DNA of 64,000 nt from Impatiens glandulifera (lineage: Eukaryota > Streptophyta > Magnoliopsida > Ericales > Balsaminaceae): NCBI RefSeq assembly GCF_907164915.1, contig NC_061868.1, positions 42,795,774 to 42,859,773 of the forward strand, written 5' to 3'. Under the pieces are notes generated by a model. That model saw only the letters and a list, made by a program, of their open reading frames with translations, searched no databases and was not told where the DNA came from. The position numbers and the translations under genes are program-made. This document shows, one piece after another, positions 10,621 to 24,100 of the stretch (the first letter of the stretch is position 1; each line of letters begins with the position of its first letter).

Positions 10621-11569
10621 TTAAAGTAATAAATAATTTAGGAAAAAAAAATCTAATTTAAACGTATATTTGTATATCTCTATCGGAAGTATGTATTAAT
10701 AAAATATTATTTAAACATATTTTCGGTAAACAAGAGATAATTTTTATTTTTTAATTTATATATTTATTAATTAAATATTAATATTTTTTCTCTTTTCTTA
10801 TTTTTCATTAATTCAATCTTTTAAATTTATCTCATTCCTAATTTTTTTTATATTAATTTCTCTTTCTTTTATTTCATATTTATTTTTTTATCAGTTTTTA
10901 TTTTTCTTATTTTTTTAAATTTTCATTTTAAAAAAAAAAAATTAACTACTTATTTATGAATTTTGTTTTATTATAAAATTTAAGAATAAGATAAATTTAA
11001 ATAAAAATAAAAATAATTTAAGAATGAGATAAATTTAAATGTTTAATTAATGGAAAAAAAGAGAGAAAATATATTGATATTTAATTAAAAAATATATAAA
11101 TTAAAAAATAAAAATTAACCATGATTTATCCAAAAAGGCTAAATAAGCTTAGGTTGAAATTTATTATTATTGTAAACTAAAATTTTGAATCAATATTTTG
11201 TGTTTATATATATATTATTTGAATGTAGAAAGTTATCATAACACTCATTTCCATAACTTTAACTTTTATTTAAGATGTTCTAAATAAGAATTTTATCTTT
11301 ACCTTTGAAATATATATTTATATTATTATTTGTAATTAATTTGATAAGTTGTGTATATTTAGCTAAGAATTCACAATTATCTCTTGAATATATTATTAAA
11401 CAAATCTCTAAATCAATGGGATTTTTGCATACGATCTATTACAAACAATAAACAAAATTAAAAAGTCATTATAAAGTTGTGACTCAGGCTAGTTTCTAAC
11501 ATTTAAAAATAAAATTATAACTATATTCATACAAATTTTAACAATTATTACATAATAGATTAAGTTAAC
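10621..11569. other. AT-rich spacer of unit II
   Basis: No gene is seen. A short stretch near 11,150-11,180 (TTGAAATTTATTATTATTGTAAAC) resembles unit III at about 20,460, so this is the decayed A-B spacer. The rest is low-complexity AT-rich sequence. Confidence 0.5.
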
Positions 11570-11735
11570 TCCAATATAAAAATATTTATAGACTATTTGA
11601 TAATATAGTGCAAATAAAATCTATAGAAAGTGGGATTAAAGAAAGTCTTTATAGAAATTAACAATCATTTATACAATTTAAAATATAATCCAAACTTAAG
11701 AAACAATGTCTGAGGAGTGTTTGGGCAAATGATTT
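11570..11735 (-). pseudogene. SABATH II-B remnant: intron 3 and end of exon 3
   Basis: On the minus strand this matches the last bases of exon 3 of I-B and III-B (the CAGTCACTTCT / GTTTCTCAG end, diverged) and then intron 3, including a counterpart of AATATTTATAGACTATTT. The exon part is about 35 bp and the remainder of the gene is gone. Position and orientation relative to the II-A remnant fit the convergent A-B arrangement of the other units. Confidence 0.6.
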
Positions 11736-13255
11736 TTTTTATTAATTCTATTATTAATAACTTTTATTGTTACTCATTTTCTAAAGTCAATATATTTAAA
11801 CTTAGTGATTAAAATATATATTTCTTAAATGTAATGTTAGGAGTTTCCTAATTAATATTATTAATATAATATGCGTGTATTGAGTGATATTCAGATGCAA
11901 ATACTTAAACTGATAATTATAAAAACGTGAATTATAGCACAATAATATTACTCACTTAGTTATGAATTTCGCATGAGCTCTCCTATTCTTTATTTTCCGT
12001 AGATAAACGTACAACAAATTGAAACAACAACTTAAAGACGTTAATTATATTAAATTAATATTACTCACTTAGTTATGAATTTTCTCCCGAGCTCTCCTAT
12101 TCTTTATTTTCAGTAGATAAACATAAAACAAATTGAAAGAACAACTTATCAAGTAGGGTGGGGAAATTTGACGGAATGATCCTAAAAAGGCTATTAAATG
12201 CGTCGGTAACCGGTGCATAAATTTATTTGGACAAATTATCACTTTAAAATATTCTGACGAAATTACCCCGTCGCATAATGAGAAGTGTATGATCGTCTCG
12301 CGAAGGAAAAAGTCCGTGAAAAGTCCAGAATGATCGTGCCCTCCGCGTGACGATTGTGCCATTCGCGTGACGATCGTGTCATTCGCGTTACGCGACAGGA
12401 ATAATTTCGTCAAAATATTTTAAAGCGATCATTTACGCAACACAATAAACACAATTTTAGATTTCGTCAAATTCTATATTTGGGTTCACACAAGTCCAAT
12501 GTACAATGTATCTTTTACATTAAATAGTTTGCATGTGGGCGTGATGCGTGTACTACACACTTAGCTATCTACATATTTGCGCCACATATAAATTAATAAA
12601 GTTATAGGAAATAAATTAAATCCAAATTCTTCAACCACATGTGATTGATCACTATGTAATAATTCTTTTGTTTAATTAACAACCACAAGTAACTGATCAC
12701 TATGTAATAATTCTTTTATTTGATTAACAACAATATTATTTATTTTTCATTTTTCTAATTTCTTGTAATATATATAATTTATTTTTATTTTTTATTATTT
12801 AATATTCAATTTAATAATAATCTCTTTATTAAAATATTTTATTTTATATTAATAAAAGATAATATTAATAAAAGACAAATTCGATTGAAATATTTTGGTC
12901 ATAATAAATTAAAAACTGAATTTACTTTTAATTTCAACGAACATAAATAAAATCAAAAGATTCAATTCCTCGAACTAACCCACCGAACATGCTATGAGAT
13001 TGTAATAAGTTATGAAATTGATATTTTATTATATTAAAAATTTAACGGAACATTAGAGTAATTTTTGTATAAAGTTTATTCTCAATAAAAAACAACACTT
13101 TACAACTATTTTCAAAGACGTTTCTCGAGATAAGACAGAAGTACTGATTTGACAGGTAACAAAATTTGTTTTTTAAAAATAAATTATTGACTTCTATCAG
13201 ATAAAAAAAATAGAGATAAAAAGTGTTTATTCAATTTATATTTTATCGTATAAAC
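11736..13255. other. AT-rich non-genic stretch
   Basis: No supported gene. It holds a 112-bp tandem duplication at about 11,942-12,153 and a short stretch (12,290-12,400) where GCGTGACGATCGTG-like words recur. The minus-strand open frame at 12,069-12,413 overlaps these repeats and has no recognisable domain. Confidence 0.5.
11942..12153. repeat. 112-bp tandem duplication
   Basis: AATATTACTCACTTAGTTAT recurs at a spacing of 112 bp, followed in both copies by GAGCTCTCCTATTCTTTATT and a GTAGATAAAC block. The two copies differ at a modest number of positions. Confidence 0.75.
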
Positions 13256-13759
13256 TAGGGTGGACAATTTTAGATACGACACGAAAATACGATCTGAACC
13301 GAACACGAAAAAATCAGATTAGGGTCATGTATTTTTTTGTTCGGGTCAAAATTAGATCAACCCATTTAACCTGATTAATAAACATGTCAAAATCGGGTCG
13401 ACCTGACATGACCCAAAGTAGACCCGATAACCCGTTACAAGCTTCTTTTGTTGAGTTTTGTGTTATTTTTTCTTAGTCACTCACTCATTTTCTTTTGTAA
13501 AATTTTGTATAATTGAATTTGTGATTTAACTTCATTTTTATTTTGTATTGATGTCATTTTAATTTGAAATAGAGAGATATGAATTAATTATATCGGGTTT
13601 GGTTCGAGTTGAGTTAGGTAAATCGGGTCAGACAGGTCAAACGGGTCAAGTCCAGGTCAATCACAAATAAACAGGTCAGGTTTAGGTTAGAATTGTTGAA
13701 CCCGTTAACCTGTCAACCCGAACCCGCCAACCTGAAACTTACCTAAATTGTCAGCCCTA
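13256..13759. mobile_element. hAT-like MITE, family 2
   Basis: The element starts TAGGGTGGACAATTT and ends AAATTGTCAGCCCTA, giving imperfect 15-bp inverted repeats, with the exact 8-bp duplication GTATAAAC on both sides (13,248-13,255 and 13,760-13,767). The interior is rich in GGGTCA/TGACCC-type words. It has no coding sequence and belongs to a different family from the copies at 5,415 and 31,029. Confidence 0.85.
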
Positions 13760-13767
13760 GTATAAAC

Positions 13768-16155
13768 CTGATTTTTTTTAAAATTTAATCCAAATTATTT
13801 TTTTAATCCATCACTTTTTAATAATTATATTACTCAAATCATTAATTAAAATACTAAAATAACCTTTATTTTAAATTATTAATTTTTATTTTATTTATAT
13901 ATATTAATAAATAATCATCACTTCCTCAAAATCATTACAAATCATTATTTTTTTTCTCCCTATAGATTTAAAAAAAATTATAATCCGAATAAGACCATAA
14001 TTATTATTTTAATTATTCAATGATTAATTTATTAATTAAAATATTATTATTTTAATTTTAATGATTTATTTAAAAATATAAATAACTGGTATTTTTATTA
14101 AAATTATTTTTCAAAATCAAAATAAAATTAGGTCGAGGAGAAAGGGAAATCAAGAATCATTACCCTTATTTAAGGTATAAATAAAAGATGTATTTTAAGT
14201 TTAACAAAACTGATATCCTGATAATCCAAAAACAAGATTATATTGGGTGTAAAACCAAAATTTCCAACCTCTTTCTAATTGATTTTGAAATATATCTAAT
14301 TTCAAAGTAGCGACTTTTTATGTTAACATTCTCTTCATCTATTACTAATAATAATACAAATGAAGTCATTTTATTATAATATCTTTAAGAGCTTGTTTGA
14401 TCTTATTTTTATAAAGAAATTTTATTTGATACAAAATAGATTATTTGAAATTTTAATTAGTTTAATTACGTACTAAATTAATTTATATATTTCAAATTTA
14501 AGTTTAATAAAAATAAAATAAAAATATTTTAATGAATGAATGATTGATTCAATGGTTAGAGATAATTTATAAGAAAAAACTAGTAAAAAAACAAACTCAA
14601 AAAACCCAAATCAAACTAACTCCAAATATTCTTTTTGACATGGGATTATTTAAAATTTTTACTAAAATACATATATTCTAAAATATGTATTTTTTTTTTC
14701 AGTTATTCTATTATTTAATTTATCAATTAAAATATTGAAATATTTGTATTGTACTTTTATAAAATTTTAAATACATAAGCACATTAAATTAATTTAAGCG
14801 ATCTTCCCCTGTATATATACTTAAATTTTTATGTAGTGAAGAAATTTTAGATTTTTACAATAAAATTAAAGAATTATTTAGTTTAAATTTCAATTATGCA
14901 CACATAGTTATCTTTTGATTGAAGTTTGTTTATGTTCTTTAATCACAAATGTTAACAATCTTTTAAATATTAATTGTTTGAATAGTTGAAATAGTTTGTA
15001 CTTAAACTTATAAACAAATATTATCATGACTTGAACTTTGATATTATTTGATGGTTACAATTTTAACAATTTAATAAATCAATTAAAATACGTTTTTTTA
15101 AATAACTAACAATCATTTAATCGCGATTTAAGTCTTTTATAAACTAACAGTTATTTTGACTCATAATCATTACCTCAATTTCAACTTAATGCGTTGAAGT
15201 TGAAATCGAACCCGTGATCTTTTTAAACAAATAAATTAAAATTAAATATTTATCAATTCATTAAAATAATTATTTAATTAATCATAATCACAATTTAAAA
15301 TAGAAACCCGTTAAAAAAGAAGTTATTGATCCTAATAAATCAAAAACAAAATCATAATAATTGGTTGATAGTTTGAAATGTTCATTCCAATGTAAGTTCA
15401 TTTTACCTATGTTGTCGTCTGTAGTTAAAATTTCATGGAATCATGTTTGTTTTAAGAAAAAAAAAATTGTTTTGCAAAATTGATTCTTGGGAAGATAAAT
15501 ATTTTCATTGTTATCCTAATTTTTTTGGCACCTATATTAATTAATACCAAATTAAGAAATACAATTTTTACATGTTTATAAAATTATAGAATTATAATTC
15601 TTGAAAAAATATATTTTTTGTTTTATCAGCATACTTGACCAATTAAAACATTTTGTACCAATTTCTTTGTAATGTTAAACTATATTTATTGTATTCATTA
15701 GCATTATTCATTCAGCTGAACCAAGTACTCAGTATGCAATTTATAATTTATTTGAGATTATAGACATAAATTTTTATATAATCTTTAACCTTAGCCTCAA
15801 GCTTATGGTTATTTCTTTTTGAAAAAGGAGAATAATATAAGAACACAATGATACTTTTAAAATCTAGATATGAAGAGAAATAATTAAGCATCTATAACAT
15901 AATTAAACTACATTTTTAGAAATTTAATTCTCTTATATTTTTTTCTTTTGTCCTATTTTTTTCTTTTTTCTTTTATGTCAAGTAATGTTTTTGATCATTT
16001 TCGATATTCTCTTTCAACAATATTTGTATGTTTTTACATTAATTATGCATATCAACGATTTTAAATATTTGTCATTGTGAAACATTTAAAATATAATTTC
16101 ACCTTACAAATTTTGTTTAATTTGAGTATGTTCTTAATTTGTCCTTGGAAAGTTA
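13768..16155. other. AT-rich non-genic stretch with decayed MITEs
   Basis: At about 13,768-13,998 lies a degraded relative of the Tourist-like MITE (TAATCCGAATAAGACCATAA at its right end). At about 14,390-14,626 a possible further MITE is bounded by GAGCTTGTTTGATC and a GATCAAACAAG-like inverted end. No gene is seen in the remainder. Confidence 0.4.
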
Positions 16156-16422
16156 GACCGTGTTCTTTTTGGGTTTTTAAAAATCTCAACCAAAATCAGT
16201 TTTTTAATCAATCACTTCTCAACAATCACACCACTCATTTCATTAATCAAAATACTAAAATACCCTTTATTTTAAATTATTATTTGTTTTTATTTTATTC
16301 ATATATATCAATAAATTTAAGTCTTTTTTATCAAAAATAATCGTCACTTCTTTAAAATAATCACAAATCATTATTTTTTTTTTCTCCTTTAGGTTTTATA
16401 AAACCCCAATCCGAACAAAGTC
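16156..16422. mobile_element. Tourist-like MITE upstream of III-A
   Basis: The element starts GACCGTGTTC and ends GAACAAAGTC, flanked by TTA on both sides, 267 bp long. Its interior is closely related to the MITE at 3,797. It lies about 200 bp upstream of the III-A TATA box. The plus-strand open frame at 16,077-16,340 is a chance frame across it. Confidence 0.7.
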
Positions 16423-16623
16423 TTAATTGTTTTACAAACTTTTTTTGTTTGCATGGACCGTGTTTTTTGGATAGCACGTATTGAGTCATCATTTTGTTAT
16501 TTTGTCTTATACAAGAAAGCATTAATTTTCAAGTGTACATGAATTTTGAATATTTATGTATGTACATCATAAATATATATTTAAAGTACTATTAGTTAGG
16601 GTAGGGTCTGCTGCATAGGGCAA

Positions 16624-16631
16624 TATAAATA
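16624..16631 (+). promoter_or_regulatory. TATA box of III-A
   Basis: TATAAATA lies about 70 nt upstream of the ATG at 16,695, the same spacing as in the other SABATH genes here. Confidence 0.6.
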
Positions 16632-16694
16632 AGGGCTTCAAGGTTATCAAAACCACCAGACTTTGTGATATAAAGTTAAATTAATAAGAGAAAT

Positions 16695-19321
16695 ATGAAT
16701 ACTAAAAGCATTCTTCGCATGAATCAAGGACACGGGGAAAACAGCTACGCTAATAATTCAAGTCTTCAGGTTTTTCTCTTCACATTAATTTAATACACTA
16801 TTTTTATTTGGGTTAAATAATTTGCTAACATGTATGGAAACACTTTTTGAGCTAAGTTTATACGTTAAATCTTTGATAAAATTCCCATGTAATTATATGC
16901 CTATATTTATAATTTTGTACTTCAACTAAATATAAATTCAGATATTTTTGCTCAAAAAGTATTTTCAAATTATCTATATGTAAACATTTTAAATATGACA
17001 TTTGTTTTCTTCGAAATTCCTCCTAATTAACCGAACCATCATTATTTTTTAAACAACACATTTTTTTCATTGAGCATCAACCCCTTGAAGATTACATGTA
17101 TCTAAGACAAATATTACTAGTAGAAATTAAGTTGTGACATTAATTAGTTAATATCATAAATTCATAATTTAGTAAAATGAAATTACAAGATGGTAAGAAA
17201 ACAACATCAAATTCACACAAAAAATTAAAAAAAGAATCTAATCAAAACATTTCATATAAACTAAAATTTATATTATCTAACCTGCATATATAGTAGTGCA
17301 ATAACTACATAAATATTCTCATTCATTAATTGAATATAAAGATACAAATGGTGAAATTTAGGAGTGAGATAATTGAATTCGATCATAGATAAAATCGTCA
17401 TCACAAAATTTATTTATTATTATTTTCTTGTAGGAGACTAGGTAAATTTATTTGATGGAGCATAAATTTCAAATCCTTTCATACATAAACAATAATAGGT
17501 TGATAAATAATTAATAATCTTCATAAATTCGAGCTACAATAATAATCTTGGATAATAAACCTTTCATAAATTTTGATTATATTTATAACCTTCATAAAAA
17601 TAAAATTGAGAACAGGAGAAAGAGAGAATGATAGTATGAAGAAAAATAAGAGAGAATAAAGAAGAAAAAATATGTAAAAGTGATGTGTCATTATTTACTT
17701 GTTAAAACTTAACAAATTTTAATTCTTTTTTTATGTGATTCGATCTAGTTTATTTTGATAAAGACACATTTCACCAAATTTGTATAAATAGTCAAAATAT
17801 TTTTAGTACATACATAAATTTGATACATTTAATTAACCAACTTTATAACTATTATGATATTTCTTCCAATTTCTTTATCAAATAGTCTTCAATAACTTAA
17901 ACTTATTAAAGTTATTTTGAAAAAGATTCATTGTTCTATCTATAATGCTTGTAGATGAAGGTGATGAGCAAGGCGTTGCCCATTGTAAAGGATATCATCA
18001 ATGACATGTTTGTCAATAACTTATCACTAGAGATGTCAGAGAGTTTTAATATTGCAGATCTTGGATGTGCTTCAGGGCCTAACACTCTTCTACTTGTGAC
18101 AGAAGTTATCGATACCATTTACAATTTGTCCAATAAAAATCTACAGATATTGGTCGTCTTGAACGATCTTTACAAAAATGATTTCAACAGCATATTTACC
18201 ACACTTCCGTCGTTCAACGAGAAACTAAAAGAAAAATATGGATTTGAATTTAGCCAAAATTGTTTCATCACTGGAGTGCCATCATCTTTCTATGAGAGGT
18301 TGTTTCCATGCAAAAGTTTGCATTTTGTACACTCTTCTAATAGCCTTCATTGGCTCTCTCAGGTTTATTTTTCAACAAATTACTTATGATTTTAATGTTT
18401 AAAGAAAGATTTTAACTAAATTTGTACTTTTTCTTCATAATCTAATGGTGATATTTAATATAGGTGCCAAAAAATCTAGACAACAAAGGTCATATCTGCA
18501 TTGACAAAGCTTGTGCTCCCAATGTGTTTGATGCTTACAAGGATCAATTTTACAATGACTTCTACACTTTTCTTAACCATAGATCTTGTGAAATTGTGCC
18601 TAATGGAAGAATGATACTTACATTTATGGGAAGGAGTTTTCCAGATCTATTGAACGATGATTCTTGTTATCTTTATGAATTATTAGCCCAATCACTTAAT
18701 GATATGGCTTCTCAGGTTTGCATTTTATTTTAAATTAGTGTTTCAATTTTTTATTAAAAAATTACAAAATTTAGATGTTGAACCTTTAGTTTGATTTCAA
18801 AAAAGTTTCATTATTTCTCTGTTTTTAATGGTATTATCTATAATATGTACGTAATATCAAATAGTCATTTAATCTCTTTATTTTGGTTGGTGGGTAACTT
18901 GAAACTAATTAGTTGTAGTATATAATATATTCAACTGGTAGTTTTGTTGGTGTCGCAGGGACTCGTTAAACAAGACGATGTTGATTCATTCAATATACCT
19001 TTGTACGCTCCTTACAAGGATGAAGTGGAGGCAATCATTGTGGACGAGAAGTCTTTTCATCTTGAAAGGATAGAGATATCCCAATTTAATTGGGATCCAC
19101 TTGATGACGACGACAACAACAACAAGTTTGATCAAATTCGAAGTGGAATAAATGTAGCAAATTGCATAAGATCAGTTACCGAGCCTATGTTGGTCACTCA
19201 TTTCGGGGAGTTGATTTCTTTAAAGGATGTGTTTAAGATATACGCAAATCGAGTTGCTAATCATCTCAAAACAAAAAGGACAAAGGTAGTAAATCTAACC
19301 ATTTGCCTGAGGAAGATATAA
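16695..19321 (+). CDS. SABATH methyltransferase III-A (intact, 365 aa)
   Basis: Four exons: 16,695-16,769, 17,955-18,362, 18,464-18,715 and 18,959-19,321; introns of 1185, 101 and 243 bp, all GT-AG, phase 0. The family transfers a methyl group from SAM to small carboxylic acids or N-heterocycles in the cytosol. Visible: exon 1 MNQGHGENSYANNSSLQ with Tyr18, Ser22 and Gln25 (SAM/substrate positions in Clarkia SAMT numbering), DLGCASGPN (60-68), LNDLYKNDFN (94-103), and [10 protein letters not shown] (152-161). Length matches the family (about 360). In SSNSL the usual Tyr is Asn154, and His157 replaces the Met linked to salicylate preference, so the substrate is open. Convergent with III-B. Confidence 0.92.
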
Positions 19322-20834
19322 AATAATTATGTTATTAGTATAAATATAATAATAAATGAATGTCATTATGTTATTTATGACTTTGATCTTTCATATTTCA
19401 TCATTAATAAAACCTCTCATTTTCTATCCTACATTTATTATCCTTTGTTTTAGTCCTATAAATAGGACATGTATGGTCCCATTTGATAAATAATAAGAAT
19501 TTCTTCCTTTACTCTCTCTTATTCTTTGTATTATTCGTTTATAACAGTTATTGACTTTTCATATTTAATTGTATGATCATCATTATTGTGAGTTTGTTAG
19601 AATTTTAATAACATGATTGAATTCAAACCCAATCATCATCCTTTATCTTCTTATTTATACATTTTATTGTTGAATACAATGATATTGGATGACTTAATTA
19701 TTTCCCTTTAGAGGATATAAGAGATTGGTAAGTTCATCTTTATTTATTTTTCTATTTGTTGGTTTTTTTGTATGACTATGTTCCTCTCTATCATTTTCTG
19801 GGAATGGATCTCCCTTAGCCCATTGGGTTGGCCTGTTAGTACCAATCCAAATTAACTTTATTATATTGTACTTATGCTTGAAGGAAAAATTAACATTCTT
19901 GTATAACAGTTCCAAACAAGGTGGAAATGGGCATGCAAATAAGTTCTTATTAAACTAAAGAACTTGTTTCTACCCAAGCAATTTCAATGTTAAACTTGTT
20001 TCTCCTCAGAGCTGAGATTTGAAATTTACCCTGCTAATGTTTTTATAAAAACCAAATTAATATAACAAATGTCATTTTGTATATATTTATTGTAGTCACA
20101 AAAGCTTTCTCATATAACTCAAAATAATAAAATAATACTTTTTATCACGATTTAACAATTTACCACTCGAATTTAATATGTTATCACATGTATTGTACTC
20201 CCTCTTAAAAAAATTATTATTCTTGTAGCTGCAAATATTTCAAACGGATCCGTAGTACTTCATATTTTTTTTTTAGTTTTGTAACAAATCGTTCAGGTAT
20301 CTCAATTTATGGCGTTCTCGTGACCGTCTTCCCAATTTGAGAGTCGTGCAATGTTGTGTCATCCATGTGTCCGGCGCAACTGGACGTTGCAGGATGGAAG
20401 AACGTTTAAAAGATACATGTGTGCACAATGGTGGATTGAATTGAGACATGTTTTTCTGGTTGAAATTTATTATATTTGTAAACTAAATATCTCTAGTCTA
20501 CCACTGAAATGAGGAAAAACCATCCATGCCTCATTTTATGGGGATTTCATTGTGGCTAATATTGACTTGGAGAAAGAATAAGGAATTTTGAGAATGTGCT
20601 TTTCTATTTATTAATTTAGATAGCTAAAATTCCAAATTTATTTTTAGGAAATAATGCAGCTAGCACAAGCTCGCCTTTGTTGTTGATAAGCAAGATGTGG
20701 TAAAAACTACACTATATATATTTGCTTTAGATAACTATATATTGATGCATACACTATTGTGGGATTTGTTTTTATAAGGTGCCACAAAGAGAAATCGTCT
20801 AGCTATGACAAAGAAATAAAATGATAAAAGATGG
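19322..20834. other. Spacer between III-A and the copia insertion
   Basis: No gene is seen. 19,322-19,850 matches unit I (1253-1790). 19,852-20,716 is absent from unit I but partly matched in unit II, so unit I lost it. The last 118 bp before the copia element again match unit I almost perfectly. Minus-strand open frames at 19,694-19,915 and 20,735-20,929 have no recognisable domain. Confidence 0.65.
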
Positions 20835-21057
20835 TGTAACGATCTGCCTTTAGTATAGGAATTAATATCACATTTAATTATACAGTTATGCAAAATTAAG
20901 TTAGTATTTACGTTTCTTGTTTTTAGCATTTTTATAGGCGTAGTTTATTTCTTTTGCGGTAATCTATTTTATCTTTATCTTTAACAATTAGAAATCTCTC
21001 TTCATCTGTTTATTTCCACACTTCATTGTTCATCATTTTCTTGCATTCCGCACAACA
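20835..21057 (+). repeat. 5' LTR of the copia element
   Basis: 223 bp, TGTAACG...ACAACA, with TG/CA ends. It is matched by the 3' LTR with six substitutions. Confidence 0.93.
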
Positions 21058-21059
21058 AT

Positions 21060-21071
21060 TGGTATCAGAGC
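21060..21071 (+). other. Primer-binding site (initiator tRNA-Met)
   Basis: TGGTATCAGAGC starts two bases after the 5' LTR, the standard copia primer site. Confidence 0.9.
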
Positions 21072-21116
21072 GGGTTAGATCCGATCAGATTATCACTTTT
21101 GTTTTCTGGCGAGAGA

Positions 21117-24100
21117 ATGTCTTCAATGAATCTGAAAATCGAAAAATTCACAGGGCGAAACAGTTTTGGTCTATGGCAGATCAAAATGCGAGCCTTGCTT
21201 AAACAACAAGACGTCTAGGCACCATTGTCGAAGGAAAAGGCGAAGATAGTTGCAGGTCCTACAAAGGAGTCTTCCTCTGGTAAAATCACTGCTGAGCTTG
21301 AGGTCTTGGAAGAGAAGGCGCACTCAACAATTTTACTCTGTCTGGCTGATGAAGTGATTACTGAGGTATCAGATGAAGATACCGCAATCGGTCTGTGGTC
21401 GAAGTTAGAGGCTTTGTACATGACAAAGTCACTGACTAACAAGTTGTTATTGAAGCAACGTCTGTTCAGTCTTCGTATGCTTGAAGGTAAGTCTCTTCGT
21501 GAACATCTTGATAAGTTAAACACTATATTACTTGAATTGAGAAATATAGATGTTAAGATCGAAGATGAAGATGCTGCATTAATTCTGTTGGTATCTTTAC
21601 CCAACTCGTTTGAAAATTTTGTTCAATCGTTCGTTGTGGGTAAAGACTCTGTAACTCTAGAGGAAGTTCGGTCAGCACTTCATACTAGAGAACTGCGTCA
21701 TAAGGCGAGCGGTGAAATTGTAGACAATCAAGCATCTAGGTTGATTGTCAGCACAATCAACTACAAAGGGTCTGGAAAGAAGAATGATCAGAAATACAAA
21801 GCTAAGGGCCCTAATGCTAAAGACATCTGCAATTATTGTAAAGAACCTGGTCACTGGAAGAATAATTGTCCTAAGAAAAGGGGCAAATATTCTACGGCTG
21901 CGATAGCACATAAAGACAGAGACACCGACTCGGAGGAGGACATTGCCCTTGTAGCTAACGCTTCTCTACACCCTATTGATACGTGGGTGTTGGATTCAAG
22001 GTGTTCATATCATATGAGTCCGAACAAAGAATGGTTCGATACCTATGAAGATTATGATGGTGGAAACGTTGTCATGGGAAATGATGCCATATGTAAAACG
22101 GTGGGTATTGGGACTATCAAAATTCTGACTGATGATGGTAAGATACGGACCCTAACTGGCGTTCGGCATGTTCCTCAACTGAAGAAGAACTTAATATCTT
22201 TAGGCATTTTAGATGTTAAAGGTTTCAAGTTTAGCGGTGAAGAAGGAACATTGTGCATCAGTAAAGGTTCAAAAATAATACTGAAAGGTATTAAACAGAA
22301 TACCTTGTATATACTACAAGGTAAGACGCTGACAGGTTCCGCTGCGGTCGCATCCAAATCTGTGAATCGGCACCCTGATGTAACCAAGTTGTGGCATATG
22401 CGATTTGGACATATGGGGGAGAGGGGGATGCAAATTGTGTCCAAACGAGATCTTCTATCTGGCCACAAGGTTACCAACCTTGAGTTGTGTGAACACTGCA
22501 TTTTCGGGAAAAAACATCGCCGCAAGTTCAGTAAGGGAGTTCACAAAACTAAGGGCACACTGGATTATATCCACTCTAATTGCTGGGGTCCTGCTCAAGT
22601 TGAAGGTATAGGAGGTTATAGCTATTTTGTAACATTCATAGATGATTACTCAAGGATGAACTGGTTGTATCTTCTGAGACATAAGAGCGAGGTATTTAAG
22701 ACCTTCAAACATTGGAAGGCACTGGTGGAGAATCAAACTGGAAAGAAGGTTAAGAGGCTGCGAACAGATAATGGGCTTGAATTCTGTTCATCAGAGTTTA
22801 ATGAGTTCTGCAGGGATATGGGGATTGTAAGACATCACACTGTCCGAGGTACACCACAGCAGAATGGTGTAGCAGAAAGGGTGAATCAAACATTGTTAGA
22901 GAGAGTTAGAAGCATGCTCTCTAATGCGGGATTGACTAGAAAGTACTGGAGCGAGGCTGTCTTAACAGCTTGCTATCTGATAAATCGTGCACCACACACT
23001 GGATTGATTGCAGAATCCCTTACGAGGTATGGTCTGGTAATGTCGTTGATTATTCTCATTTGAAAGTCTTTGGGTGCACATCTTACTATCATGTTAATGA
23101 AGGAAAGTTGGAACCAAGGGCAAAACAGGGTATTTTCATGGGCTATGGAGATGGAGACAAGGGATATAGAATCTGGTCATCTTCTGAAGGTAGAGTAATC
23201 CTCAGCAGGGATGTCACCTTTAATGAGAAGTTTATACTTAACTCCTCTATCAAGCCATCACTTTCTGGAGAAAATAATAATACCGAGAAACAGGTGGAGC
23301 TTGAGGTGGCTCCAGTTCAAGGGACAACTGACATGACACACGATACTGATAAGCCATCTGAGGAAGTTTATCAATTTGGAGCACCTGAAAGTCAATCTGA
23401 CATTGCAACACGACCTAGAAGGCAAATTAAAGCTCCTGACAGGTTAATTCATTCAATCGAGGGAAGAAAGATCTCAACTGGTCCTGGAAGTAGGACAATT
23501 AGTCCCTCTATAAATGATACTGAAGAAATGGTAAGTTATACATTTCAGGTAGATGAAGATGTCATACATAACGAGCCATCTTCATACAATGAAGCTGTTA
23601 ATGGTGCTGATTATGCGCAATGGATTGCTGCCATGTGTGAGGAGATGGAATCACTTCACAAGAATAATACATGGGAGCTGGTTACTTTACCTAAGGGAAG
23701 AAGCGTCATTGGGTGTAAATGGATTTTCAAAAGGAAAGATGGAACCTCTAGTGCTGAAGGGACCAGATATAAAGCACGATTAGTTGCAAAGGGATTCAGT
23801 CAAAAGGAAGGCGTAGACTATAATGAGATATTCTCACCTGTAGTCCGACACACTTCTATCAGGGTACTACTAGCTATAGTAACACATCAGGATCTTGAAC
23901 TCGAGAAATTAGACGTGAAGACGGCTTTCTTACATGGTGAGATTGAAGAGGATATACTGGTGAGTCAGCCTGAAGGATTTCTTGTTCCTGGTAAGGAAAC
24001 ACATGTTTGTAGTCTGAAGAAGTCTTTGTATGGACTTAAACAGTCTCCTCGACAGTGGTATAAGCGGTTTGACAATTTCATGATTGAACATGGTTACAAT

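Noticed and set aside
12069..12413. 114-aa minus-strand frame
   Set aside because: It spans a 112-bp tandem repeat and short GC words, with no recognisable domain or gene structure.
21215..21604. Ser-rich minus-strand frame in the copia element, with others at 21,672-21,911 and 22,175-22,525
   Set aside because: Shadows of the gag-pol reading frame on the opposite strand.
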